Shown here: positions 12,201 through 23,137 of the stretch, piece by piece
How the letters are laid out: each line of letters starts with the position of its first letter
How positions within the stretch are numbered: the stretch's first letter is position 1
Origin: Coriaria nepalensis
Lineage: Eukaryota; Streptophyta; Magnoliopsida; Cucurbitales; Coriariaceae
Direction: 5' to 3'
Assembly: GCA_027186245.1 (NCBI GenBank)
Contig: CP114492.1
Span: 2,301,501-2,365,500 of the forward strand
Length of the DNA stretch: 64,000 nucleotides
Made by a program: the position numbers and the translations under genes
The notes under the pieces: model-generated
The model's database searches: none
What the model was told of the DNA's origin: nothing
The model's input: only the letters and a program-made list of their open reading frames with translations

Positions 12201-15200
12201 AGAAGGCAAATAGTAGTCACATACAGCAGTTGCAGAAGTGGTCAAGGACTTCAAACCCGCAGTGCATGCATGAGCTTCAGGCAATGTTGAGAAATCATTA
12301 GCTTGCAACCTTTGAGTCACATCCGTGTATAACCATTTCAACCATTCACCAACAAATCTAAAAGCATACGCAGAAGCCAGCAAAGGGAATAGCCTGTTTT
12401 GTTGAGTTTTGTAATCAATCACCTAAAACCAGAAGAGGCACGAGCAACATTAATATTAAAATATAAACCAACCACTATCAAAATCTTCTTTTTTTTTTTT
12501 TCTACCTTCTCATCCTAAAAAGTAATTTCCCCGAGACTAGAAAACTTGAATTTTTAAATGAGTGGCAGTTTGATAGGGAATGAGAGAGCCAAGTTACCAC
12601 ATGGGTGTTTGCTGTTCGTTGGTCTGTATTCAAGTTGCAACAAGATTGTATTGTAAGGGTTTGTAGATAGTTCCCAGCTCATTTGGTTCCTCTATTAACT
12701 ACAATTCTTAAGTATTAGTTCATTAGGATTCCTTGTTTTCTTAAAGAGTATGAACCCCAAAAGATTTTCGGTGATTCGAACCCTGATCTCCACATTGGGA
12801 GCAATGTTGGGTGGCCAATTGAGCTAAGCCCAATGGTTAATTTATTAGGATTCTTAACAGCTAGTTTACTATTTATTTAGGACATTTTATTAGTTAGCTC
12901 CTATCTCATCTAGAAGCCTTTTGGTGAGTTTCATAGATTTATTAGGTTTCTTATTCTTCCTTAAATATTTCAACATGCAGCGTATCGACATATCCTAAAA
13001 CGAAGAATGAAAAAAGGATTTAGTTTAGTTTTCTCAATTGGTGAAAGTGTGATGGTTTCTCAAAAGTATGAGGCTTCCTTCTAGGTGTGACTCATAGAAC
13101 AGAGATCGAGGCTGAGATCTTATTAGTGCGAGGCTAATAGTTAAGTTTATTGTTAATTTCCTAAACATTTTCCTCTTATGCATCCTACATGACATTTCTT
13201 GTTGGCTATCATATTAGCATTTAAGAATTCAAGTGTGCTGCAGATAACGATTTCAGAGCAGTATGCAACAAAATGGTTTTGGGAAATAGATTGTTTCTCT
13301 TCCGCTCTTTGAATATTCAATATCTATAGACAAAAATTAATACCAGCTTGAACAATGCAATCCACAGATCAAAACAAACTTGGCAGGAATTATCTAACTG
13401 TAATTACCCTAAATCTGATCAACTAAAGGAAGTTATGCCACATTAAGAAACATTCACAGTATGGAACATAAATAATTTGAATGCATCCACAGATCAAAAC
13501 AAACTTGGCAGGAATTTTCTAACTGTAATTACCCTAAATCCGAGCAACCAAAGGAAGTTATGCCACGTTAGGAAACATTCATAGTATGGAACATAAATAA
13601 ATTGAATGCATACCTGGGTCTCAAGGCCACCATTCTGTTGACCAAATTGTCTACGAACCGCACTGTACCTCGTAGCAATACATACTGCTCGTGATAAAGC
13701 ATATGAAGCATCAGCAACAATTGTTTGTCGAACAAATACCATAGTACCATAAACTAACTGCCGTGGTACATTGGATTGGACAACTTTCCCTTCCCTTGTA
13801 ACCTGAGAAACCCTGGAGAGTTCCCAACAAACATTAGAACACTAATCCAAGTCATCAAATTGTTGCTTAAGAGTTCTTAATTCTTTCTTCTGATATAAAA
13901 ATACCATAATTCTATTCCTTAATGTCGACTCAGTCACACAAAGCAAGTACAAGCGGCTTGTAACACAATTATAAGAAAATAGAAACAAATTAACCTCATC
14001 AACATTTGATTCCTCGGTATGCGCACATGATCAAAACGCAAAAGCCCATTGTCCATGGTGTTGTAAGCGCCATTACCAAATTTCATACCAATGTCACCTA
14101 TAGTAATGCCTGGAAGAGGGAGGTGGTCTTCTAGGCTCCGTAGCTGGACAATGAAACCTAGAAATGGATTTTGGCATTACTTTATGGTCAAACAAAACTG
14201 TTTATAATCTAGGTTTTGGAAAATTTCCTCTAAAGTTTGCATACCATGCACTCCATGCTCCTGACCGTTAGTTATAAGATGGGCATAGACAATCCCATGA
14301 GTTGAAACTTTACCTAATCCTCCAGGCCACCACTATTACCGAGCACAAAAGACTGATTGTGAGACATCAAGTAGGAGCAAAAATTTTCAAGAATTTACAT
14401 TATTGCTTAGTACTGTCAGTGAAACAATATATAAGTTTTGGCCAAAAGAAAAAAAAAAACAATATATAAGTAGTAATAAATGCATGGATGAAAACAATTC
14501 CAGCCTTGCCTTTACACATGACTTTTATTGTTGATAATAATTTATTTCTGATAATCAAATGCTAAACTAAATTTCCTGAATACAAATTTTACCTACTTTG
14601 CTTGAAGTAAGGGTAGGACTATCGATAACGAATTCATCTGTCTGAGGATCAAATGTTGCTGTAGTTTCAAGTCCTTGAACATTGGAACCATGACCAAGTT
14701 CTGTTTGTGCATAGCAACCAATTATTTGCATCTTATATGCCAATGGCAACCACTTTTGTTGCTGCTCGTCAGTGCCTTGCCCTTTAATAGCTGGCACGAA
14801 CATCCCCTGAAGAGAATTTCCAGAATTAAGAAACTAATTAGAAGCCAAATCCTCACTCTTCCTGTACTTAAAAACAGGGAGAAAAAGAACTTGCATGTAA
14901 TCCTCAGAATAAGATTACCAAAGAGGGACATTTGGTTATTTTGGACACACATGTCAATGCTCAACACACTTCTCATAAATATTGGAACATGGCAACATGG
15001 TAACATGGTAGTAATACCTATAAACAGTGTAGAGCTTACCCAATGAAGATCTGTAAATGCAGGCTCATCCACATAAAACCTTAATCTTGAAGCTTCCTCC
15101 TCTGTAATGAAATAATTGGCAATGATTACTATGGCAACGGAAATAAACAGTTGCCTTAAATAAGACTCAAATCAATCGATCAAAAGAAAAAGCAATAAAA

Positions 15201-15829
15201 AGAACACCAGGATAAAGGCGCACCAGTAAGTTTAAGCTCAATGATCCGCTTCCAGGCATGAGCTGCTTTTCTGAGGGTGTTTTTAAACAACTCCTTCCTA
15301 CTTAGCATGGTTCTGTTATCCTTTTGGAAAGCCTAGCACCAAAACAGAACAAAAAGTATATCATCAGTAACTTGCATTAAAATCTATCTCAGAAACCCAA
15401 AGATAAAGTTCAAGGATCAAATTCAAACATCGTTCATCATCGAAATCGAAAAATACGTCAACAAATTCAACACCAAATGCTTACTAAATCCTTACTACTT
15501 AGTGCTAATATTGTATATTTCACATCCTCTTAAACACCAAGAACACTAACATTCAGATTAAAAAATAAAAATAAAAAACCCAAAAAACAGAGAATTAAAG
15601 AAGAAGATAATTTTCTCGATAATAACCAAACTAATCGCTAAAAAAAAAAAAATGATGGAGAAAGATTAAAGGGGGAAAAAAAAAAGCTCACCGGATCGCT
15701 GGCGACGAGGCGAGCGATCCGATCGGAGACTTCAAAGGCGTGGCGAGAACCGGCCCAGACGATCTTCATCTCGTCGACATCGAATTGAGCTTTGCTCCTC
15801 TCGTGAGCTAGGTGATCAACCTCCTCCAT
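9206..15829 (-). CDS. ACX1: Peroxisomal acyl-CoA oxidase, ACX1 type (14 exons, 664 aa)
   Basis: FAD enzyme of the first step of peroxisomal fatty-acid beta-oxidation (acyl-CoA + O2 to trans-2-enoyl-CoA + H2O2); ACX1 enzymes also serve jasmonate synthesis. Exons (minus, high to low): 15829-15692, 15332-15224, 15101-15040, 14806-14597, 14332-14245, 14157-13995, 13812-13614, 12422-12225, 11542-11411, 10882-10762, 10504-10394, 10255-10186, 10038-9855, 9415-9206. All introns are GT-AG, and the phases join to 665 codons including the stop, exactly the Arabidopsis ACX1 length. Seen: [16 protein letters not shown] near the N-terminus, [20 protein letters not shown] (FAD/substrate domain), GGHGYL, and ACTYEGDN with Glu424, the catalytic base of the family. 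The protein ends in ARL, a type 1 peroxisomal signal. The residue after the last splice is Leu where relatives I recall have Val. No damage is seen. Confidence 0.96.
12750..12840 (-). mobile_element. tRNA-derived SINE fragment in ACX1 intron 7
   Basis: On the minus strand an A box (TTAGCTCAATTGG, 12827-12815) is followed 32 bases later by a B box (GGTTCGAATCACC, 12782-12770), the spacing of an RNA polymerase III promoter. The sequence between cannot fold as a normal tRNA, which fits a plant SINE head. The 3' limit towards lower coordinates is uncertain. Confidence 0.65.
13361..13610. repeat. 125-bp tandem duplication in ACX1 intron 7
   Basis: Unit 1 is 13361-13485 and unit 2 is 13486-13610. 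Both open TCCACAGATCAAAACAAACT and close GAATGCA, with only scattered substitutions. Unit 2 ends three bases before the exon 7 boundary. Confidence 0.9.
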
Positions 15830-16794
15830 TCTTTCACTCTACCAAAACAACTAGAAACCCTAATCCCTAAATCAATCAACAATACCTGATCAGAATCCCT
15901 AAAAGAGAGAAGATGTCAGGAAGAAAAAGAAAAATTCAAACAAACAAAAAGGCAATCCAATTTATCCAGCACTGTCTCCTCTTCTTCATCAACCAACTTC
16001 AATAAATATGAAAAACGAGCTCGCTTGACCTGATCACTTCTATATTATATAGTCCCTAAAAAATAAAAATAATTACAAAGTGGGCTCCACCATTTACTCG
16101 GTGTCCGTTGCTCGGAATCTCGGATACGCTTCTGTAGCTCTGGGCCTACCGACATTTTAGCCTCTTGTTTCTCAATGAATTCATTTTCTTAAAATGCCTT
16201 ATCCGTAATTGGGGGTTTGACCTACATTCCTTTTTGGTCTTTTATTTATTTATTTTTAAAAAAATAATATTTAATTAAATTATTTATTTATTAAAAGTTT
16301 ACCTGTATTTTAATAAATATAAATTGAAAGAGGTCTTTATCTATGGTCCAAAAAGAAGAGATAGGAGGATCTATATACTTGGATAAGAAACCTTGTTGAA
16401 ATAATACAAGCCTGTTCAAAGTAGATAAGAGACAATTATTATATATTAATTAATTATGATTAATGCAGCCTTTTTCTTTCTTCTTTTGGTTTTTTTTATT
16501 GACTAATGATAAGTTGGATAAGATTAGTCATTCATAATGGTAGGACCACGTTATTAAAAAGCAAAATACTCTGAAAATTACCAAAAATAAATTGAAAATT
16601 TTCAGATATATATTAATATTTATATTCAAATAAAACCAACAATATTATAAGGTGATCTAACACAGAAAAATCACAACTGAAATTTTAGACACTTGCTGCA
16701 CATTATTTGTTCTACATTAACAGTAAAAAGCTCTATCAAAGCCCATCCCCTATAAACTATAATCTTAAGATTAGAAAGCACTACCATCCCTCAT
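15830..16794. other. ACX1 leader and promoter; spacer to the MYB gene
   Basis: Both neighbours are on the minus strand. 15830 to about 16015 is probably ACX1 5' UTR, and the bases just below 16795 are probably 3' UTR of the MYB gene. 16230-16330 and 16560-16650 are AT-rich. No further gene is seen. Confidence 0.5.
16044..16051 (-). promoter_or_regulatory. Putative TATA box of ACX1
   Basis: Minus-strand TATATAAT, about 215 bases upstream of the ACX1 ATG, would give a 5' UTR near 180 bases. There is no transcript evidence. Confidence 0.45.
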
Positions 16795-18983
16795 TCAAAC
16801 CGCATGGATCGGACTCCCGCCCGATTTCATATCTGTGCTACCAGGGGTAGGATTAGCATGGAAAGCAGACTGTCTAGAAGAAGACCCTTCAAGTAATTGA
16901 AGTGAAAGAGAAGATGGGATTGGGCCAGAGGAATTACCTAAAGATTCACCCAAACTGAGTTTTGACATTCCGACCAGCTCATCAACATTGATTGGGCTCT
17001 TTGTATGTATTGCTGTTGGTTTAAGGACTTGATGGGTTTCTTGCTTAGTGGTTTCTGGAATGTAAGGAGTTGGCCAAAGAGGAGGAGATGTGAAGGTGGG
17101 GAAGATGGGAGAGAAGTAAGCCGGAGTAGTGTATATGACAGGGTGGTGGAAACAAGGCTGTTGTGAGCTGTTATCAGGGAGTATTAGAGGTGTAGGGGCT
17201 TCTCCGTCATTTGACGTGGACTCCATTGATTCACACTCTTCGTCTAAATCGGTAGGAGGAATAGGCAACGATCCTGGGTTGTTGCTTTGAATTTCGGATT
17301 GTGGATGATTATTGACAGATAAGAAATCTTGTGTGACTATTGGGTTTTCCCCTAACTGCAGACAAAAATTGAGGAAGAAACTTATTAGGTAAATAGGAAA
17401 AAGACATATAGTTGTTATTCAAGAACTGATTTGCCATTTTCATCAATAGGTTTACACCTTTTTTCTGTTTTAGGGTCCATTGGGTTCAGCATTTGAAAAC
17501 TCCAATCGAGTATAAATACAACGAAACTATAATTTGATACACTAATCCAAAGAGACCTTAGAAAAATTTACAAGTACTAACCTCGTTGGCTTCATTAGCT
17601 TCATCTGCGATGATATCAAAAAGGCTTGAACGTCTTTTTCTCCGAGAGACATTAGTTTGCCTGATGAAATATTTCTGAGCATGGCTGGCCACTTGAGTTG
17701 GCGTTCTAGATATAACATAATTTCGAGCTATGCCTCTCCAGTCCCCTTTGCCAAGCTTCTGTAGCCCGAGAAGAAACATCCTATGTTCCTCTTCAGTCCA
17801 AGGAACTCCTACAACAGCAATTTAAATTCTTAAAGAAACAGAAGGGTATATGAAAAAATGTAAGAAAATACATTAAGTTCTTTGCTATTTAGTTGCTGGA
17901 AATTTCACTGTATATCATTTCAATCTCACTCCTGTTACCATTTCAGCTAAAGGACTAAGGGCAGCGTGCAGGGCATATATATATATATATATATATACAA
18001 AATACAAAAATTGGAAGCTTACTTCAGGCATCTCCTCTCACATAACAGTGAGCACTTCTACACCAAAAGCCAAAACACTATAGAGGATGTGGAGTTAGTT
18101 GGAATTCATGCCTAGGTAGAACAGTCTATAACGAGAGATATGGGAGGTTCCGATTGCGATTTGTGTTTATATTTTTGTCTTTTGATGCTATTGCAGAAAT
18201 CAGATAGTTCAGAGGAAACATGTACAGATTACTGCAGTTGATACATCCAGGAATCTCTCTATTCACTTGTTCATATCTTAAAATACAACCAACCAGCCCG
18301 TCCAAAATCCATGGACACCTTATTGCAGTTTTCCGGATTTTGAGAAGGCAAATCACATTCATCATAAACATGTTTTTTCTACTCCAGAGTCTTTACAACG
18401 CATTCCTCACTTCATCTCAATAACTAAGACCCAACTAATCCCATCAACGACCAAATTATAGATATGCATCAAATCAAATTAAAAAATATATATATATATA
18501 AATAAAATAAAATAAAATAAATTCAACACCGAAATTTAATGATTAATACTTTTTTTCTGTTACTATAAATCATCATTTCTAAAACTCAATCAAGTGATTC
18601 ATGTTCAATCCCAATAGTAAGCATGCATGAGCTGAATACCAGTAAAAAGATCATAAAACTATATCAATTCAACCAAAAAAAAAAATCAAACCTTTCTTTC
18701 TTTCACGGCAGCTCGAAGAAGAAGAGCCTGGAACGAAATCCTCCGACGCGTATCCATCCGCACCTGCACCATGATCCGGATTCTCACCAGGCGATCCCGG
18801 ATTATTCGCACCATTCTGAACAGAACCCGAACTCAAGCCTACATAGTGACTTAGATTCCCCATACTAGCACTCTTCTGGATCGAACCGTCGGTTAATCGG
18901 ACTCCAAATAGCTTGACTCCACGATTAGGGCAAGTACGCGAGTTGTGGCCATTATGGCTGCAATGCGAGCACCTTCTCGTCAT
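16795..18983 (-). CDS. SHAQKYF-type single-MYB transcriptional repressor (KUA1/MYBH type)
   Basis: Nuclear DNA-binding repressor; Arabidopsis KUA1/MYBH relatives affect leaf cell expansion, senescence and hormone responses. Exons (minus): 18983-18692, 17808-17582, 17355-16795; 359 aa. A CCHC knuckle lies at C5, C8, H13, C18. KLFGV (residues 24-28) is the R/KLFGV repression motif. The single MYB repeat (about 98-149) has W101 and W121 and SHAQKYF at 139-145, the signature of I-box (GATAA/TATCC)-binding MYBs. Near the C-terminus LSLQL (323-327) fits an EAR-type LxLxL repression motif. The start MTRRC is the family start; the frame is open upstream but contains only a TTG. The gene is intact. 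Confidence 0.93.
17975..17997. repeat. AT dinucleotide microsatellite in intron 1 of the MYB gene
   Basis: About eleven AT units. Further AT- and AAAAT-type runs lie at 18486-18520 in the same intron. Confidence 0.9.
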
Positions 18984-21700
18984 GGATTCTTCCGGATTTC
19001 GGATCACAGTCAACAAGTCGATAAAAAAAAAAATTTACGCGACGGATTCTCAAATGAAATCAATTTCGGTTTCGACTCAAGTTGAAAGGATATTCGAATT
19101 ACATGACCGGATAAAAATTGTAATTTCTAGGGCTTGAATCAGCAAATTTTTCTTGGAACTTCCTTCCTTAACTCGGTTCTTATATATTGCAAATATTTTC
19201 TCTTCCCTCTGATTTCGCGAAGAGAGAAAGAGAAGGCCGACACAGGAAACGCTATCCATAAAAATGGATCTTATAGCCATAGGGGATGATAGGAAAATTA
19301 TCCCCTACTTCGCAGGTTGCCTAATTTGTTTGCATCTTTCTTTAACAGCCGTCCATTTTTGGTCAAACTAGAACCTGATTTTCTTTTATGGCAAGTGAAC
19401 GAGTAGTAGATTTTTCTCCTTTTCTTTCATTCTTTTCATTTTTGGGAAGTAAGAGATATTTTGTGACAGGTGTCATATAACCATTTTTTATCTTTTTATT
19501 TTTTCCTTATAAAATTTGATCTTATCATATACAGTTTTTCGATAGCAAGTTCTTAGCTCTTATTAATTTATTTCAGTAATTACAATATCCTTTCTAAATA
19601 TTGGTATATATATATATATATATTATATAGTTTTCATGAAAATTTACACATTAACAATGCTGTCGTGTTGATAAACGTAGATTCATAAGACTATCAAAGC
19701 GAACGGCTATAGCGGATTGTCATTCCTATTTATTTTTTGTGTAATTAAATAAATATCTAAAAATTATTATTTTATTTATTTTTTAAACTAGAAACAATTT
19801 TTAATATATTTTATCTTTTAATAATATATATTTACACTTAAATATATTTATTTAATAATTATTTCACGTTTTATCACTTTTTACATGTATTTAATAATTA
19901 TTTTCAAATTTTAAAATACAAAAAATATATTTTGAAATGTCCAAACAAGGCCTCAATAACTTTACAATTGAAAATATCATTAACAAGTAGTTATTCATCT
20001 TCTCCGTAGCCTTACTAAAGATATCATTAATACGTTTTAAAGTTAAGAATATCCAATATATAATTATAATTAGATATTATTTTGAGACAAAAAATCGGGG
20101 GAAAAAAAAAAAAAAAACCTAGAATTGAAAATTCCTTAGAAGATTACGGTTATTTTCGGTTAAGTTGGTTGTCCGACGACTTAACTTATATCAATTCAAA
20201 GATCTTATGATCCGATTAGATCGAATAAAATATGCAGTTTACTTAAAATAAATGATAAATAAATAAATAAATAAATAAATAAAAGAGGAAAGCGTTTGTT
20301 ACGATTTAAGGTTCAACTGACAAAAACTCATGGTTTAACTTTATCAGTGGTTCAGATTCCATCATCCATGCCTTGCTCTCCATGGCTATCTATGTCCATG
20401 AATCTCAGCCCTCCATGCCTTGCCCTCTATGTCTGGCCATGAACAATTCATGTATTTTTACTAGTTCAATGAATAGATCTACTTTAACATTAAAAGAAAA
20501 AAAAAGTATATCAATACAACCCCTAAAAAAGAAAATTAAAAAAAAAAAAATCAAATTTACAGAACTACATACTTGTCATAGACATAAGTTTATATGATCT
20601 AAAGCAAGAATAAGAACATCGTTGGGTTTTCTTTTACAATATATTAACTACCAGCTTCGAGGAACATTAAAATGGATAGTTACATGTTAGAACATATTGT
20701 TTCCAGCTCAAGTTAACGATAAAATTTCAGATTTTTTTAAAACAGACGAGACCCATATACCAAGAAATCCAGTGATCAAACGAGACAAAAATTTAGAATA
20801 TACCAAAATCCAGTAAATCAGAACAAACCCATAATCCAAAATCCAGTAAGTTCAGAACAAACCCATAAACCCCAAAATCTTTCCGGATCAATTTTATTCA
20901 AAGAGGACGTGCTCGCTTCGATTTTATTCAAAGAAAAATAAATCCCTAAAGCAGATTACCATGACTAATTTTGTTTAGCGTCAAATGAGAAAGAAAAAAA
21001 AAATTGCTAACATGAGAGAGAAAATCATACTTGGAATCTCCTTCAATTTTTGAATTTGGAAGTGGTTCGCGTAGCTGGAATCTAAGAAAGAAATGAGAAG
21101 AGAGAAGAAGGGAAGAAGTGGAAAACTTTCAAGGAAATAAAATGGAGAAGGATTCTGCTCTGTTCGTTTGAAGGAGAAAGAAACAAATTGAGAAGAGGGT
21201 CTATGTACATTTGAAGGAGGGGGGGGGGGGGGAAATATGGAGGGCTGTTCTCGCCGGAGCGAAAGAGTAAGAGGAGGGAGGGAGAGAGAAAAATAAAAAA
21301 ATTTGACCGTATTCGGCTTGTATTCTGCTCCATATAAAAATGATATACGATATTCCTTCTCCTCTCCTTTTTATTTTTGACGGAATATCATCTCATCCGT
21401 TGGTTAAGAATGAAAGGCTAAGATACACGTGGAAGGAAAGGCATGGATGAAATCTGAACCCTTGAACAAGTGGGAGAGACATGTGGACGGTTAATAAATA
21501 GTCTAAGTTGTATTAAATAATATTTGGTCGAAATCAAATAGGTTAAGATACAAACTTTCTTGCAATATACTTTTACTTTTATTGCATTGTTGTTACTATT
21601 ATTATTATTACATTTTATTGAATATAAGTATCTTACAGCCAAAAATAGAAGACTATTGAATTCATAAATAGATGATTGTTTCATTGTACAGAGTTATTAG
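18984..21700. other. MYB leader/promoter and long gene-free spacer
   Basis: Beyond the MYB promoter I see only AT-rich sequence with simple repeats: AT run 19606-19622, A run about 20104-20117, AAAT run 20255-20282, and a 14-G run at 21219-21232. A short imperfect tandem pair (CCAAAATCCAGTAA ... ACAAACCCATAA) lies at about 20803-20875. The small open frame 21082-21333 is a pyrimidine-rich artefact. Confidence 0.55.
19179..19186 (-). promoter_or_regulatory. Putative TATA box of the MYB gene
   Basis: Minus-strand TATATAAG, about 200 bases upstream of the ATG at 18983, in a conventional position for a leader of roughly 165 bases. Confidence 0.5.
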
Positions 21701-21702
21701 AG

Positions 21703-23137
21703 ATGGAAGAAGAGATGAGTCAACCATTTCAAAATGAAAATGAGCAATTAGAAGGTAATAATGTAGGGATCGAAGACATGTGCTATTGATGAAAATTTAT
21801 TGGGCCAAACTGCAAGTGATGAAGAAGGAGCATATAGAGTATATCGAGACTATGGTTATAGGCTCGGATTTAGCATAAGAAGAGGAAGGGAGACATAAGT
21901 TACCGGAACTAATTATTCACTCCAAATACTAGTACTGCTCCAAAAAAAAAGGTTTTAAGAGGAATGACAATAATCCAGTTAAGGTAACTTTTGAGAAGCT
22001 AGAAACTAGAACTGTATGTAATGCAAAGCTTCTCTTTAAAGTGGATAAGCAAGGAGTATGAACTATTACTGAATTTTTTGAAGATCATAATCGTAAGTTA
22101 GCCGATCCTATGCACATTATTTGTTAAGATTTTGTAGAGAGAATTGTAAATCAAAAATTATCGTGGTGAAAGCATTGATGAATTTCGGTATTCCAACAGT
22201 TTAAGTATACGATGTAACGGCTAAAGAAGGCAGTGAGGTTGAGCATGTGGGATTTACCTTAAAGAATTGCTATGATTATGTCGATGCACATAAAAAAATA
22301 AATATCAAATTATGTGATTCTTATAATTTGATCGATATTTTCACTCGTAAAGTTAGTGAAGAATGTGATATGCTTTATAAGGATATTTAATGTGATGAAG
22401 AAAATCGAATATGTAATCGTTTTTGGAGAGATGGTAGGTCAAGAATTGATTATGAAACTTTTGAATATTTGATTTTTTTTTACACTACTTACAAAACAAA
22501 TTCAATATAATTTGATTTGTGCTCCGTTTGTTTACGTTAATCATCATTAGCAAACTGTGATGGTTAGATGTCTTTTTCTCTCCAATGAAACAACTTCCTT
22601 TGAGTGGCTTTTTAGAACATTTCTACGATCTATGATTGGTATTGCACCTAAGACTATCTTTATGGATCAAGATGCATCAATAGGCAAAGCAATAGCAAAT
22701 GTGTTTTCACACTACACAACATGTGCTTCCCCATCGATATATTTTTAAACGGTGGTGTAAAAAGGCAAATAAAATGGTTTTTAAAGATAAAGATTCTTTA
22801 TCATCCATTGCAAAAAATAGTGAGATTGTGTATCGTAGTCAGGTGATGCGATCTGCTGATGAACTAATCTACCTTGGTAATGCACATGAAGAAACAAGAA
22901 ATTGTGTACGAAAGTATATGAAAGTGGCTAAAGAGAAGTGGAAGAAATAATTAAGAGGTTCAAACTAGATGGTGGAAAAATATTGATTCTGATATCCCTA
23001 CAAGTAGTAGTCTCATCTTAGATCCTGTTGTTGCAAAAAAGAAAAAACCAGATGAACAGAGCTATGAAAGGATAATATCTCATTTTGGAAAAGCAAAGAA
23101 GAAACCAAAATTGAAGAATGCAAGTACTAGTAAGTGA
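21703..23137 (+). pseudogene. FAR1/FRS-like (MULE transposase-derived) pseudogene
   Basis: FAR1/FRS proteins are transcription factors domesticated from Mutator-like transposases. Read along the plus strand in changing frames: an N-terminal DNA-binding part (SDEEGAYRVYRDYGYRLGFSI, 21816-21878, then GFKRNDNNPVK at about 21952-21984 and ITEFFEDHNRKLADP at about 22069-22110); the transposase core (FWRDGRSRIDYE, about 22422-22460, and MDQDASIGKAIANVF at about 22661-22705); then directly the far C-terminal HYILKRW-like block (YIFKRWCKKANK, about 22738-22775). The region normally between the last two, including most of the SWIM zinc finger, is deleted. Stops and frameshifts occur throughout, so no functional protein is expected. 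It could equally descend from an unconstrained MULE rather than a host FRS gene. Confidence 0.85.

Noticed and set aside
12770..12827. tRNA gene
   Set aside because: The A and B boxes are present, but no anticodon arm or acceptor stem can be formed; a SINE head explains it better.
14675..15046. 123-codon plus-strand open frame
   Set aside because: It lies antisense over ACX1 exons 3-4 and intron 3 and has no protein-family features.
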